A stretch of 5,457 nucleotides of DNA from NCBI GenBank assembly GCA_002422955.1, contig DITY01000276.1, positions 1 to 5,457 on the forward strand, in the 5' to 3' direction. The notes below the pieces were generated by a model. That model was not told the origin of the DNA and did not search any database. It was given only the letters and a program-made list of their open reading frames with translations. Origin of the DNA: Planctomycetaceae bacterium UBA6172. GTDB lineage: Bacteria; Planctomycetota; Planctomycetia; Pirellulales; Pirellulaceae. A program made the translations under genes and the position numbers. This document shows, piece by piece, positions 1 to 5,457 of this stretch. Each line of letters opens with the position of its first letter. Position 1 is the first letter of the stretch.

Positions 1-89
1 TGTTCAAGGCGGATGGCCGCTACCACGAGCCAAAGTTCACGAAGGACCTAGCCGGTCATCGCCGCATCATCTCCGCGATCCGCCGCTGA
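1..89 (+). CDS. C-terminal end of a probable peptide chain release factor N5-glutamine methyltransferase (partial)
   Basis: An open frame enters from the left edge (first full codon at 3) and stops at TGA 87-89, leaving 28 residues that end FTKDLAGHRRIISAIRR. The pattern KDLAG-x-x-R followed by hydrophobic residues is how many PrmC/HemK proteins end: their last beta strand carries a D-x-x-G-x-x-R motif. PrmC methylates the GGQ glutamine of release factors in the cytoplasm. The catalytic NPPY motif would lie upstream and cannot be seen, so the call rests on the tail alone. The gene runs in the same direction as ribD, 59 bp ahead of it, so the two could be cotranscribed. Another Rossmann-fold methyltransferase with a similar ending is possible. 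Confidence 0.5.
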   Translation, partial: FKADGRYHEPKFTKDLAGHRRIISAIRR

Positions 90-100
90 GAACTCCCGTT

Positions 101-126
101 CCCGTCCCGCATTCCCGTCCCGCATT
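101..126. repeat. Perfect 13-bp tandem duplication in the gap before ribD
   Basis: The unit CCCGTCCCGCATT occurs at 101-113 and again without change at 114-126. It is flanked by degenerate partial copies, CCCGTT at 95-100 and TCCGTC at 127-132. It fills most of the 59-bp gap between the upstream stop codon and ribD, and looks like a slippage product. It does not form a hairpin, and I see no operator-like symmetry. Confidence 0.85.
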
Positions 127-132
127 TCCGTC

Positions 133-136
133 GGAG
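133..136 (+). promoter_or_regulatory. Weak ribosome binding site for ribD
   Basis: GGAG lies 12 nt before the ATG at 149, which is longer than ideal. The next in-frame ATG (179, Met11) has no better site, so the ATG at 149 is kept as the start. The core deaminase helix (MRRALELA) begins at Met11, so protein homology alone does not exclude the shorter form. Confidence 0.4.
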
Positions 137-148
137 TCCCACCGCAGC

Positions 149-1267
149 ATGTCTCCCGCCGACTCCGATTCCGCCTGGATGCGGCGAGCTCTCGAACTGG
201 CGCAGCGTGGCCGAGGCCAGGTCGAGCCCAACCCGATGGTTGGCTGCGTGCTCGTTCGCGACGGCCAACTGCTCGCCGAAGGCTATCATCGGCGGTACGG
301 CGGACCGCATGCCGAAGTTGACGCTCTCGGTTCGCTCGTGTCCCCCGCGGATGCCCGCGGCGCGACGGCCTATGTGACGCTCGAACCCTGCTGTCACACC
401 GGCAAGACACCGCCCTGCAGTCGGGCCTTGATCGCCGCCGCGGTCGCGCGGGTCGTCGTCGCGATTCGCGACCCGTTTCCCCAAGTGGCTGGTGGCGGGT
501 TGGCCGAATTGCAGGCTGCTGGGATTCATATCGACATCGGCGTGGGCGCCGCGGAAGCGACTCGGTTGTTGGCTGGGTACCTGAAACGCGTCCGCACGGG
601 CCGGCCGTGGGTGATCGCCAAATGGGCGATGACGCTCGACGGGCGGATCGCGACCGCCGCGGGTGATAGCCAATGGATCAGCGGCCCGGTCTCGCGGGGC
701 GAAGTCCATCGGCTCCGCGGTTTGGTGGACGGAATTCTGGTCGGTGGTGGTACCGCCGCGGCCGATGATCCGACGCTGACCGCGCGGCCGCCAGGCCCCC
801 GGACCGCGACGCGAATCGTGTTGGCCGATCGTCGCTTGCCCCGCCTCGAAGGGCGGTTGTTCCAAACCCTCGAGCAAGCACCACTGCTGGTCGTCGTCCC
901 GGCGACGGTCTCGAGCGACCAGACCGAGCCGCTGCGGCGCGCGGGGGCGGAGGTGTTCACGTGCCAGACCGCCGACCGCGTCGAGATGATCGGCGAGCTG
1001 CTCGATCACCTCGGCGGCCCGAGGCGGATGACCCACCTGTTGGTTGAGGGGGGCGCCGGCGTGCTTGGCAGCTTCTTCGCGGCCGATCAGGTCGACGAGA
1101 TCCATGCCTACCTGGGGCCAAAGATCGTTGGTGGAAAAACGGCTCCCGGACCGGTCGGTGGGTCAGGTTGGTCACGGCTGGCCGATTCGCCTGAGTGGGA
1201 ACTCGACCGCGTCTGCCGACTCGACGACGACGTGCAAATCATCGCCCGTCGCCGCTGCAATATTTAG
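149..1267 (+). CDS. ribD: Bifunctional riboflavin biosynthesis protein RibD (pyrimidine deaminase / uracil reductase)
   Basis: This cytoplasmic enzyme catalyses two steps of riboflavin synthesis. It deaminates 2,5-diamino-6-ribosylamino-4(3H)-pyrimidinone 5'-phosphate, then reduces the ribosyl side chain with NADPH. The 372 residues match the usual length of the two-domain family. The N-terminal deaminase domain (about 8-145) has EPNPMVGCVLV (26-36) and the zinc site H54-A-E56 plus C81 and C90 in PCCHTGKTPPC, with E56 as the expected proton shuttle. The C-terminal reductase domain (about 152-368) has KWAMTLDGRIAT (158-169), WISG (176-179), the GGGT-x-x-x-DDP stretch (199-208) and LLVEGG (297-302). 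All key residues are present, so the enzyme should be active. It sits behind the probable prmC end and converges on the ABC ATPase gene. No FMN riboswitch fits in the 59-bp leader. Confidence 0.97.
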   Translation: MSPADSDSAWMRRALELAQRGRGQVEPNPMVGCVLVRDGQLLAEGYHRRYGGPHAEVDALGSLVSPADARGATAYVTLEPCCHTGKTPPCSRALIAAAVARVVVAIRDPFPQVAGGGLAELQAAGIHIDIGVGAAEATRLLAGYLKRVRTGRPWVIAKWAMTLDGRIATAAGDSQWISGPVSRGEVHRLRGLVDGILVGGGTAAADDPTLTARPPGPRTATRIVLADRRLPRLEGRLFQTLEQAPLLVVVPATVSSDQTEPLRRAGAEVFTCQTADRVEMIGELLDHLGGPRRMTHLLVEGGAGVLGSFFAADQVDEIHAYLGPKIVGGKTAPGPVGGSGWSRLADSPEWELDRVCRLDDDVQIIARRRCNI

Positions 1268-1296
1268 CCACGCGACTCAGTTCACTGCCCGCGCGA

Positions 1297-2238
1297 TCAG
1301 GTCACCAAGCCTTTGGTCACGGTCATGAAGACGTCCTCCAATGTCGGATCCTTGTCGTTGAACTTGCGCATCCGCACGCCTTCGGCGATCAGATGCTCCA
1401 TCAACCCCGCCAGGCCTTCGTCATCCGTTTCCAATTCGGCGAGCACCGCTTGGGATTCGCCGGTCGAGGCGAGCAATTCGAGGCCACGGAGCGCCGCGTG
1501 CGAGCGGAGGATTGCCAAGCCCGCTTCGGCTTTGGCGATGAAGTCGATCTCGACATGCCGATTCCTCCGCAGCCGGCGATTGACCTGGTCGATCGGGCCA
1601 TGCATCAACAGCTTGCCCCGTTCCAGGATGCCGATCGAAGTGCAACAGTCGGCCAATTCGGTCAGGATGTGACTGCTGATCAGGATCGTCTTACCCATTT
1701 TGCGAAGCTCCTTGAGCAACGCTTTGACTTCGATCCGCGCCCGCGGGTCAAGGCCGCTGGCCGGCTCGTCCAAGATCAAGACCGGCGGGTCATGCAAGAG
1801 GGTTTTCGCTAAGCAGAGCCGCTGCTTCATGCCCCGTGACAGGCCGTTGACGAAGTCATCCCGCTTATGCATCAGGTCGAGCAGTTCGAGAACGTTGGCG
1901 ATGATCCGTTTCCGTTCGCTGCGACCGATCCGATAGGCGACGGCGAAGAAGTCGAGAAACTCCCAGACCCGCATCCCGTCGTAGACGCCGAAGTTGTCCG
2001 GCATGTAGCCGATGCTCTGCCGGACGCCGATGGGATCGCCGACGACGTCGCAGCCCGCAACCTCGCCCCGGCCGCGCGAGGGCCGCAGCAATGTTGCCAA
2101 GAACCGGATCGTGGTGCTTTTGCCCGCTCCGTTGGGGCCGATGAACCCGAACGTTTCCCCGGCCTCGATCTTCAAGTCCAACGACTCGACCGCGGTGAAG
2201 TCGCCGTAATCCTTACCGAAACCGCTGAGCGTGATCAT
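1297..2238 (-). CDS. ABC transporter ATP-binding protein, ABC-2 / multidrug-export type
   Basis: This 313-residue cytoplasmic ATPase should drive an ABC-2-type exporter; its substrate cannot be deduced. Motifs in order are Walker A GPNGAGKST (34-42), the Q-loop region GYMPDNFGVYDGM (77-89) with Asp where Gln is usual, signature LSRGMKQR (133-140), Walker B VLILDEP (153-159) with E158, D-loop SGLD (161-164) and switch H190. A C-terminal accessory domain (about 220-313) ends with TLEDVFM (299-305), typical of the CcmA/NatA-like COG1131 group. The frame stays open upstream to 2541, but that extension is Arg/Pro-rich, lies over the end of the neighbouring gene and matches nothing in the family. 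The ATG at 2238 places the domain start correctly, although it has no recognisable Shine-Dalgarno sequence. It is the last gene of the minus-strand cluster, and no permease follows it. Confidence 0.95.
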   Translation of the reverse strand: MITLSGFGKDYGDFTAVESLDLKIEAGETFGFIGPNGAGKSTTIRFLATLLRPSRGRGEVAGCDVVGDPIGVRQSIGYMPDNFGVYDGMRVWEFLDFFAVAYRIGRSERKRIIANVLELLDLMHKRDDFVNGLSRGMKQRLCLAKTLLHDPPVLILDEPASGLDPRARIEVKALLKELRKMGKTILISSHILTELADCCTSIGILERGKLLMHGPIDQVNRRLRRNRHVEIDFIAKAEAGLAILRSHAALRGLELLASTGESQAVLAELETDDEGLAGLMEHLIAEGVRMRKFNDKDPTLEDVFMTVTKGLVT

Positions 2239-2320
2239 GGGCGAGCACCGGAACGGAGTTTGAACACAGACAGTCGTCAATCGATCGAGCCGGACGACCG
2301 TCAACGTAGCGGATGCCGAG
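2239..2320. other. 82-bp spacer between the envelope protein gene and the ABC ATPase gene
   Basis: The spacer holds no ORF of its own and no clear terminator. On the minus strand TTGACG occurs twice (2304-2299 and 2280-2275), but neither copy has a TATAAT-like hexamer at a suitable distance, so an internal promoter is not supported. No GGAG-like sequence precedes the ATG at 2238. Read-through from the upstream gene is the simplest reading. Confidence 0.5.
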
Positions 2321-5071
2321 CTACTCGGGGGCGGGCGGCGTCGCGGTATTCTCGGGCTGGCCGGGAGTGGCCGGCTGATCGGGCTCGGACGGCCCCGCTG
2401 GCTCGGTCGACTCAGTGGGCGGGGTCGGCTCATCGGGCGGGGTCGACTCAACCGGGATTGCCGGCACCGCGGGGGCTGACGGATCGACCGGCTCGGCCGG
2501 CAGCAGTTCCTCCCGGGTGACTTCGGGAGGCAAGTTCTCATCGCCGACCGGCGTGGCAGCCGCGGGGTGCCGCAGGTGGACGACGACGACCGCCGAATGG
2601 CTGTTTTGCGCCGACTCGGGCGTGACCGTCATGCCGGGCAACAGCTGTTCGCAGCGGGCGATCAGTCGCATCGATCCGTCGGATAAGGGAGTGGGGTCGG
2701 CGAGCAGGCCGAGCAATCGCGCGGCCCCCGTTTCCGCGCCACTGGCACCGGTTGCGGGCGCGCCGTCGCTCCACCGCAGCCGCGTGCGGCCCCCCGCGGC
2801 GAGTTCTCCCAGCTGGGCGAATCGAATTTGGCCCGCATCCCCTTTGGCAACGATGATCGCGTCGGTCAATTCGAAGCGACTGTCATTCCGAAGCCATTCC
2901 TGATCCGGTTCCAGGCCGATCGCACCACCCAAATCGATCATCTGCTCGACGTGAAACATCCGTGTCCGGTTGGAGGCGACCCCGACGCCCGCCAAGATCG
3001 GCCCCTCGCCATAGCCGAATCGCAGCGTCGCGTCGTCACTTTCTTCGCGATCGACGCCGACTTGGCCCAACACGCCGATCGGTGCCGCCGCGGCATCGGG
3101 CGAGTCGAAACGAAAGTCGTACCGCCGCGACAGCGAGTTGTAGATCGCGACGAACCGTGAGACGTGGGCGCGAGGGTAATCGGCATGCGCTTCGACGATC
3201 GCGATTTCGGTCTGGCTACGGGCGAAGCCGATGTCGAGGTTGGCCCCGCGAGCGATCCAGGCGGCTCCCGCCAGCCCGATTGCCGGGACCGCGAACCACG
3301 CCCATTCGACCCGTCCCATCAGTCGGAAGACGACGAAGTTCAGCGGCACCAACACGAACAGGTAAACAGCCAAGCCGCGGATCACGAACTCTCGCGAGGG
3401 AATGTTGACCCCCGATTCCGACCGCAAGGCGCCGATCGTCACCGCCGCCAGATCGCTATCGTCTCGCCACCCGCCGATCCCCTGAATCGGATGAGAGGCA
3501 AACTCAGGCAACGCGGCTGTCGAGTCAGGAGCGGCCGGCGCAGGCTGCGACACGCTCCCATCCGGGGCAGGGCCGGCTTTCGGGTCGGTGACTGGGTTGG
3601 TAACTGATCCGGTGGCTGGGTCGTTAGCCGGTTCCGGCTCGAGGCTGGCGACTGGCAAACGGGCGTCCCGGCTAAGCAGCCGTAGTCCGGTGTTGAGCGA
3701 GGCCTCCGCCGAATCCGCCATCTCCAGGCTCGGGTAACGCAGTTCCCATCGCTTCTCGCCCAGATCGTCGCTGGTCGCGGCCTTCAAATATTGCCGCGGC
3801 GGTCGCCCCAAGAGCGCCGCGTTGATGAAGCTGTCGCGACTCCGCCACTGGACCAGCCAGTCGCTGGTGATGTCGAAGCGAGTCAGAACGACTTGGCCTC
3901 GCCCGGCGGGTTTTTGCAGAACCAGATCGCCCGTACCGACGACCGCGAGCGTATCGCCGGCCAGCGGCCCCGCTGTGGCGACACGGCTCTCACGCCGCTG
4001 GGCGAGTCGCACCTGGCGTTCGGTGGTGTCGTCGCCGAGCTGGCCGCGAGTTTCATCCGCCGGGACGCTCCAGGCACGGATCAGTTCGGCAACCGACTCG
4101 GGTTCCAACTCTTCGCTCGCCACGACTTGCTGCGGCAGCAGCGGACCGAGGCGATCGCGGGTCAGTTCCAGTCCCATCGCCGGACCGTTGACCAGCAGGC
4201 GGCCGCCGAAATGGACCCAATCGATCAGGGCCCGCGATTGCTCGGAGGTCAGTGCCGCGGGATCGACATCATCCCACAGCACGACGGCGGTGCTGGTCCA
4301 ATCGAGCATCGTCTCGGGGAGCGGCAGCCAATCGTCGGGTCGCACGAAGACCAGGCGATAATTTCGCCGATCGAGCTGCTCTGAAAACTCGGTATCGATA
4401 CGTGGCCGCACCCAGTCCGCCGATTCCAGGATCGCGAACTTTTCGGGGCGGGTCGTCAGAACGACGAAGAAATACTCTTCGGGCACCAACCGATTGACCG
4501 GCACCCGACCGGTCTCGACGAGGCTTGACGCCGAACCGGTAGCGAACTGGCCCATCAAAAATGCGCGGCTTGTCGGCGGGGCGAGGGCATCCGAAGTCGC
4601 CAGCAACCGGCTGTCGAATCGCTTCGTCCGCTGCTTGGGCAGCAGGGCCGGCCGTTCGCTGACCAGCGGCAGCCAAGCCATGGAACGGTCGGGTGGCGGC
4701 ACCGGCTGTCCCGCCACCAGCTCGTCGACCAGCGTTTCCGACCTGGCGCCCGGGACGCCACCGACGCGATGCCTCAGGACCCCACGTTGGTCGTCCCGGT
4801 TGCTGGTGATCGTCTCGCCGATCGTGAACCAGTGTCCCGGCTTGATCCCGGACTGGGCGGGCGAGCCGCCGAGTGGCAGCGGTTTGGGGCCACGAAAAGT
4901 AAATTCATCCGCCGGCGGCGGGGCGTCGCCGGCCGCTTGCGGGTCGCGCAGTCCGGGGCGGCAGCCGTCACATCCCGCCCACAGCGGCAAACAGAGCACA
5001 ACCCACAGCAGATAGAGGCGAGGTCGGTGAGTCGCGCCGAAAATTCCTGCCCGACGGGCGGTGAGGTTCAC
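2321..5071 (-). CDS. Large envelope protein: export signal, GATase1-like domain, TM hairpin and Pro/Glu-rich tail
   Basis: I do not recognise a named family. The 916-residue product starts with basic residues (R6, R7, R16, R18) and a hydrophobic run (19-33) ending LWAGC, a possible but imperfect lipobox with Trp at -3 and C34 as the lipidation candidate. Residues about 40-200 resemble no domain I know. A glutamine-amidotransferase-like segment follows (about 205-312), with AVVLWDDVDP (262-271), a helix, then GGRLLVNGP (289-297). GRGQVVLTRFD (390-400) closes that region. A Pro-rich linker (478-523) leads to two TM helices (about 566-583 and 590-607) joined by a short loop with R583 and R587, then a beta-rich domain to about 835 and a tail (836-916) with 24 prolines. 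The predicted topology places both big parts outside the cytoplasm. The GTG start directly abuts the previous stop codon; a later start would lose the signal. Confidence 0.9.
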   Translation of the reverse strand: MNLTARRAGIFGATHRPRLYLLWVVLCLPLWAGCDGCRPGLRDPQAAGDAPPPADEFTFRGPKPLPLGGSPAQSGIKPGHWFTIGETITSNRDDQRGVLRHRVGGVPGARSETLVDELVAGQPVPPPDRSMAWLPLVSERPALLPKQRTKRFDSRLLATSDALAPPTSRAFLMGQFATGSASSLVETGRVPVNRLVPEEYFFVVLTTRPEKFAILESADWVRPRIDTEFSEQLDRRNYRLVFVRPDDWLPLPETMLDWTSTAVVLWDDVDPAALTSEQSRALIDWVHFGGRLLVNGPAMGLELTRDRLGPLLPQQVVASEELEPESVAELIRAWSVPADETRGQLGDDTTERQVRLAQRRESRVATAGPLAGDTLAVVGTGDLVLQKPAGRGQVVLTRFDITSDWLVQWRSRDSFINAALLGRPPRQYLKAATSDDLGEKRWELRYPSLEMADSAEASLNTGLRLLSRDARLPVASLEPEPANDPATGSVTNPVTDPKAGPAPDGSVSQPAPAAPDSTAALPEFASHPIQGIGGWRDDSDLAAVTIGALRSESGVNIPSREFVIRGLAVYLFVLVPLNFVVFRLMGRVEWAWFAVPAIGLAGAAWIARGANLDIGFARSQTEIAIVEAHADYPRAHVSRFVAIYNSLSRRYDFRFDSPDAAAAPIGVLGQVGVDREESDDATLRFGYGEGPILAGVGVASNRTRMFHVEQMIDLGGAIGLEPDQEWLRNDSRFELTDAIIVAKGDAGQIRFAQLGELAAGGRTRLRWSDGAPATGASGAETGAARLLGLLADPTPLSDGSMRLIARCEQLLPGMTVTPESAQNSHSAVVVVHLRHPAAATPVGDENLPPEVTREELLPAEPVDPSAPAVPAIPVESTPPDEPTPPTESTEPAGPSEPDQPATPGQPENTATPPAPE
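2405..2458 (-). repeat. Three 18-bp tandem repeats coding a hexapeptide repeat in the Pro/Glu-rich tail
   Basis: The plus strand shows three consecutive 18-bp units, at 2405-2422, 2423-2440 and 2441-2458, each beginning GGTCG[A/G]CTCA. The first two also share GGGCGG at the end; the third diverges there. On the coding strand they translate as IPVEST, PPDEPT and PPTEST (residues 872-889 of the envelope protein). The unit keeps the reading frame, so copy-number change would alter tail length only. Confidence 0.8.
3586..3633 (-). repeat. Degenerate 24-bp repeat in the Pro-rich linker of the envelope protein
   Basis: CGGTGACTGGGTT (3586-3598) recurs as CGGTGGCTGGGTC (3610-3622), offset by 24 bp, and the full 24-bp units agree at roughly 17 of 24 positions. 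The stretch codes for alternating Asn/Asp-Pro and Val-Thr residues within linker 478-523. It is probably a decayed tandem duplication in low-complexity coding sequence. Confidence 0.4.
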
Positions 5072-5398
5072 CTACCAGCCCATCACCATGTTCGACTCGA
5101 TCGCGCGACGCGCGTTTTCCAAGTCGCTGCCGGTTTCCATCCGATAGAGCCGAATCGCGTTCACCTTGTCACCCGCCGATTTGCTCAAGCATTCGCGAGC
5201 GACGGCGCAGGGGTCGAGCAGCCGCTCGGTCAAACCCAACACGCCCTTGCTGATCACCCAAGTGTCTCGCGGACGCTTGGTCAATCGCACAACGGCATCG
5301 TACGGGTAGGCGTCCGAAACGACGGCTCGCGCGGCCAATTCGTCTTCGGCCCAAGTGATGATGATGTGGGAGTTCGTTTCGATTTCGAACAACGGCAT
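5072..5398 (-). CDS. 108-aa cytoplasmic protein with an L7/L12 C-terminal-like helical motif, function unknown
   Basis: There is no signal peptide or TM segment. Residues 1-55 look like a small alpha/beta unit: strand FEIETNSHIIITWA, acidic helix EDELAARAVVSDAY, strand VVRLT, then RPRDTWVIS. Residues 77-104 (DKVNAIRLYRMETGSDLENARRAIESNM) follow the pattern K-x-x-A-I-x-x-x-R-x-x-T-G-x-x-L-x-x-A-x-x-x-I-E. That pattern is the helix-turn-helix of the ribosomal L7/L12 C-terminal domain, also found in unrelated small bacterial proteins. The length is too short and the N-terminus wrong for real L7/L12. The ATG at 5398 has a strong GGGAGGG site 6 nt upstream. It is the first visible gene of the minus-strand cluster, and its TAG (5074-5072) directly abuts the GTG of the large envelope gene, suggesting coupled translation. 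The family looks planctomycete-specific to me, from memory only. Confidence 0.88.
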   Translation of the reverse strand: MPLFEIETNSHIIITWAEDELAARAVVSDAYPYDAVVRLTKRPRDTWVISKGVLGLTERLLDPCAVARECLSKSAGDKVNAIRLYRMETGSDLENARRAIESNMVMGW

Positions 5399-5404
5399 GA
5401 TGAA

Positions 5405-5411
5405 CCCTCCC
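5405..5411 (-). promoter_or_regulatory. Strong Shine-Dalgarno sequence for the 108-aa gene
   Basis: On the minus strand GGGAGGG is followed by six bases (TTCATC) and the ATG at 5398, an ideal spacing. It is the only strong ribosome binding site in the window. The site lies in a small inverted repeat (CCCTC, two-base loop, GAGGG, 5405-5416) that could partly mask it. Confidence 0.75.
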
Positions 5412-5440
5412 GAGGGATGAACGAGTCCGCCTCGGCGGCC

Positions 5441-5446
5441 ATGATA
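5441..5446 (-). promoter_or_regulatory. Possible -10 hexamer for the minus-strand cluster
   Basis: TATCAT on the minus strand matches TATAAT at five of six positions. It is an AT-rich patch in GC-rich surroundings, 42 bp upstream of the 108-aa gene's ATG. The matching -35 position falls beyond the window edge, so the promoter cannot be confirmed. A 5-bp inverted repeat (CCGCC/GGCGG, 5427-5438) lies just downstream, near the expected transcription start. Confidence 0.3.
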
Positions 5447-5457
5447 ACCACTGGGGC

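Noticed and set aside
56..1105. 349-codon open frame on the minus strand opposite ribD
   Set aside because: It is antisense to a gene with all RibD motifs, is very rich in Arg, Gly and Pro, and shows no domain pattern; a GC-driven shadow.
1304..1317. Hairpin ACCAA-GCCT-TTGGT as a terminator between ribD and the ABC gene
   Set aside because: The stem has five pairs with few GC pairs, no U-tract follows, and it lies within the ABC coding sequence; the 29-bp convergent gap shows no convincing intrinsic terminator.
2275..2304. Two TTGACG hexamers on the minus strand as -35 boxes for the ABC ATPase
   Set aside because: Neither copy has a -10-like hexamer 16-18 bp downstream.
1195..2520. Long plus-strand frames at 1195-1812 and 1867-2520
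   Set aside because: Both lie opposite the ABC ATPase and the 3' end of the envelope gene; their products are compositionally biased and have no family features.
2239..2541. 101-codon N-terminal extension of the ABC ATPase
   Set aside because: It overlaps the end of the envelope protein gene in another frame, is Arg/Pro/Ser low complexity, and the domain starts normally at the ATG at 2238.
3791..4384. 197-codon plus-strand frame inside the large envelope gene
   Set aside because: It is opposite the amidotransferase-like region, whose beta-strand/helix pattern is clear on the minus strand, and it has no recognisable motif.
5396..5442. ATG at 5442 (minus strand) as a leader peptide or longer start
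   Set aside because: It is out of frame with the 108-aa gene, has no ribosome binding site of its own and translates into a shadow sequence.

Overview
The window is GC-rich, tightly packed chromosomal DNA with long shadow ORFs on the non-coding strands, as expected of a high-GC genome. It most resembles a planctomycete, for three reasons: the very long Pro/Glu-tailed envelope protein, the weak or absent Shine-Dalgarno sequences, and a small protein starting MPLFEIET, a family I associate with that phylum from memory. This assignment is an inference. I see no mobile element, tRNA, rRNA or CRISPR array.

Layout. Positions 1-89 hold the last codons of a plus-strand gene, probably the release-factor methyltransferase prmC. 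After a 59-bp gap containing a perfect 13-bp tandem duplication comes a complete ribD (149-1267, plus), the bifunctional deaminase/reductase of riboflavin synthesis. It converges, with 29 bp between stop codons, on a minus-strand cluster that fills the rest of the window. In transcription order that cluster is: a 108-aa cytoplasmic protein with an L7/L12-C-terminal-like helical motif (5398-5072); a 916-aa envelope protein starting on the next base (5071-2321); and, after 82 bp, a 313-aa ABC ATPase of the ABC-2 export type (2238-1297).

How the genes fit together. prmC and ribD are housekeeping genes. The minus-strand genes look like an operon: same direction, one junction with no gap, and one good ribosome binding site and -10-like hexamer in front of the first gene. 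The predicted topology of the 916-aa protein puts both large domains outside the cytoplasm, joined by a TM hairpin with a cytoplasmic loop of only about seven residues. The ABC ATPase therefore probably needs a permease that is not in this window, and the large protein is better seen as a periplasmic accessory or a separate envelope factor. The cluster is the part of the window whose function is unknown and most worth following.
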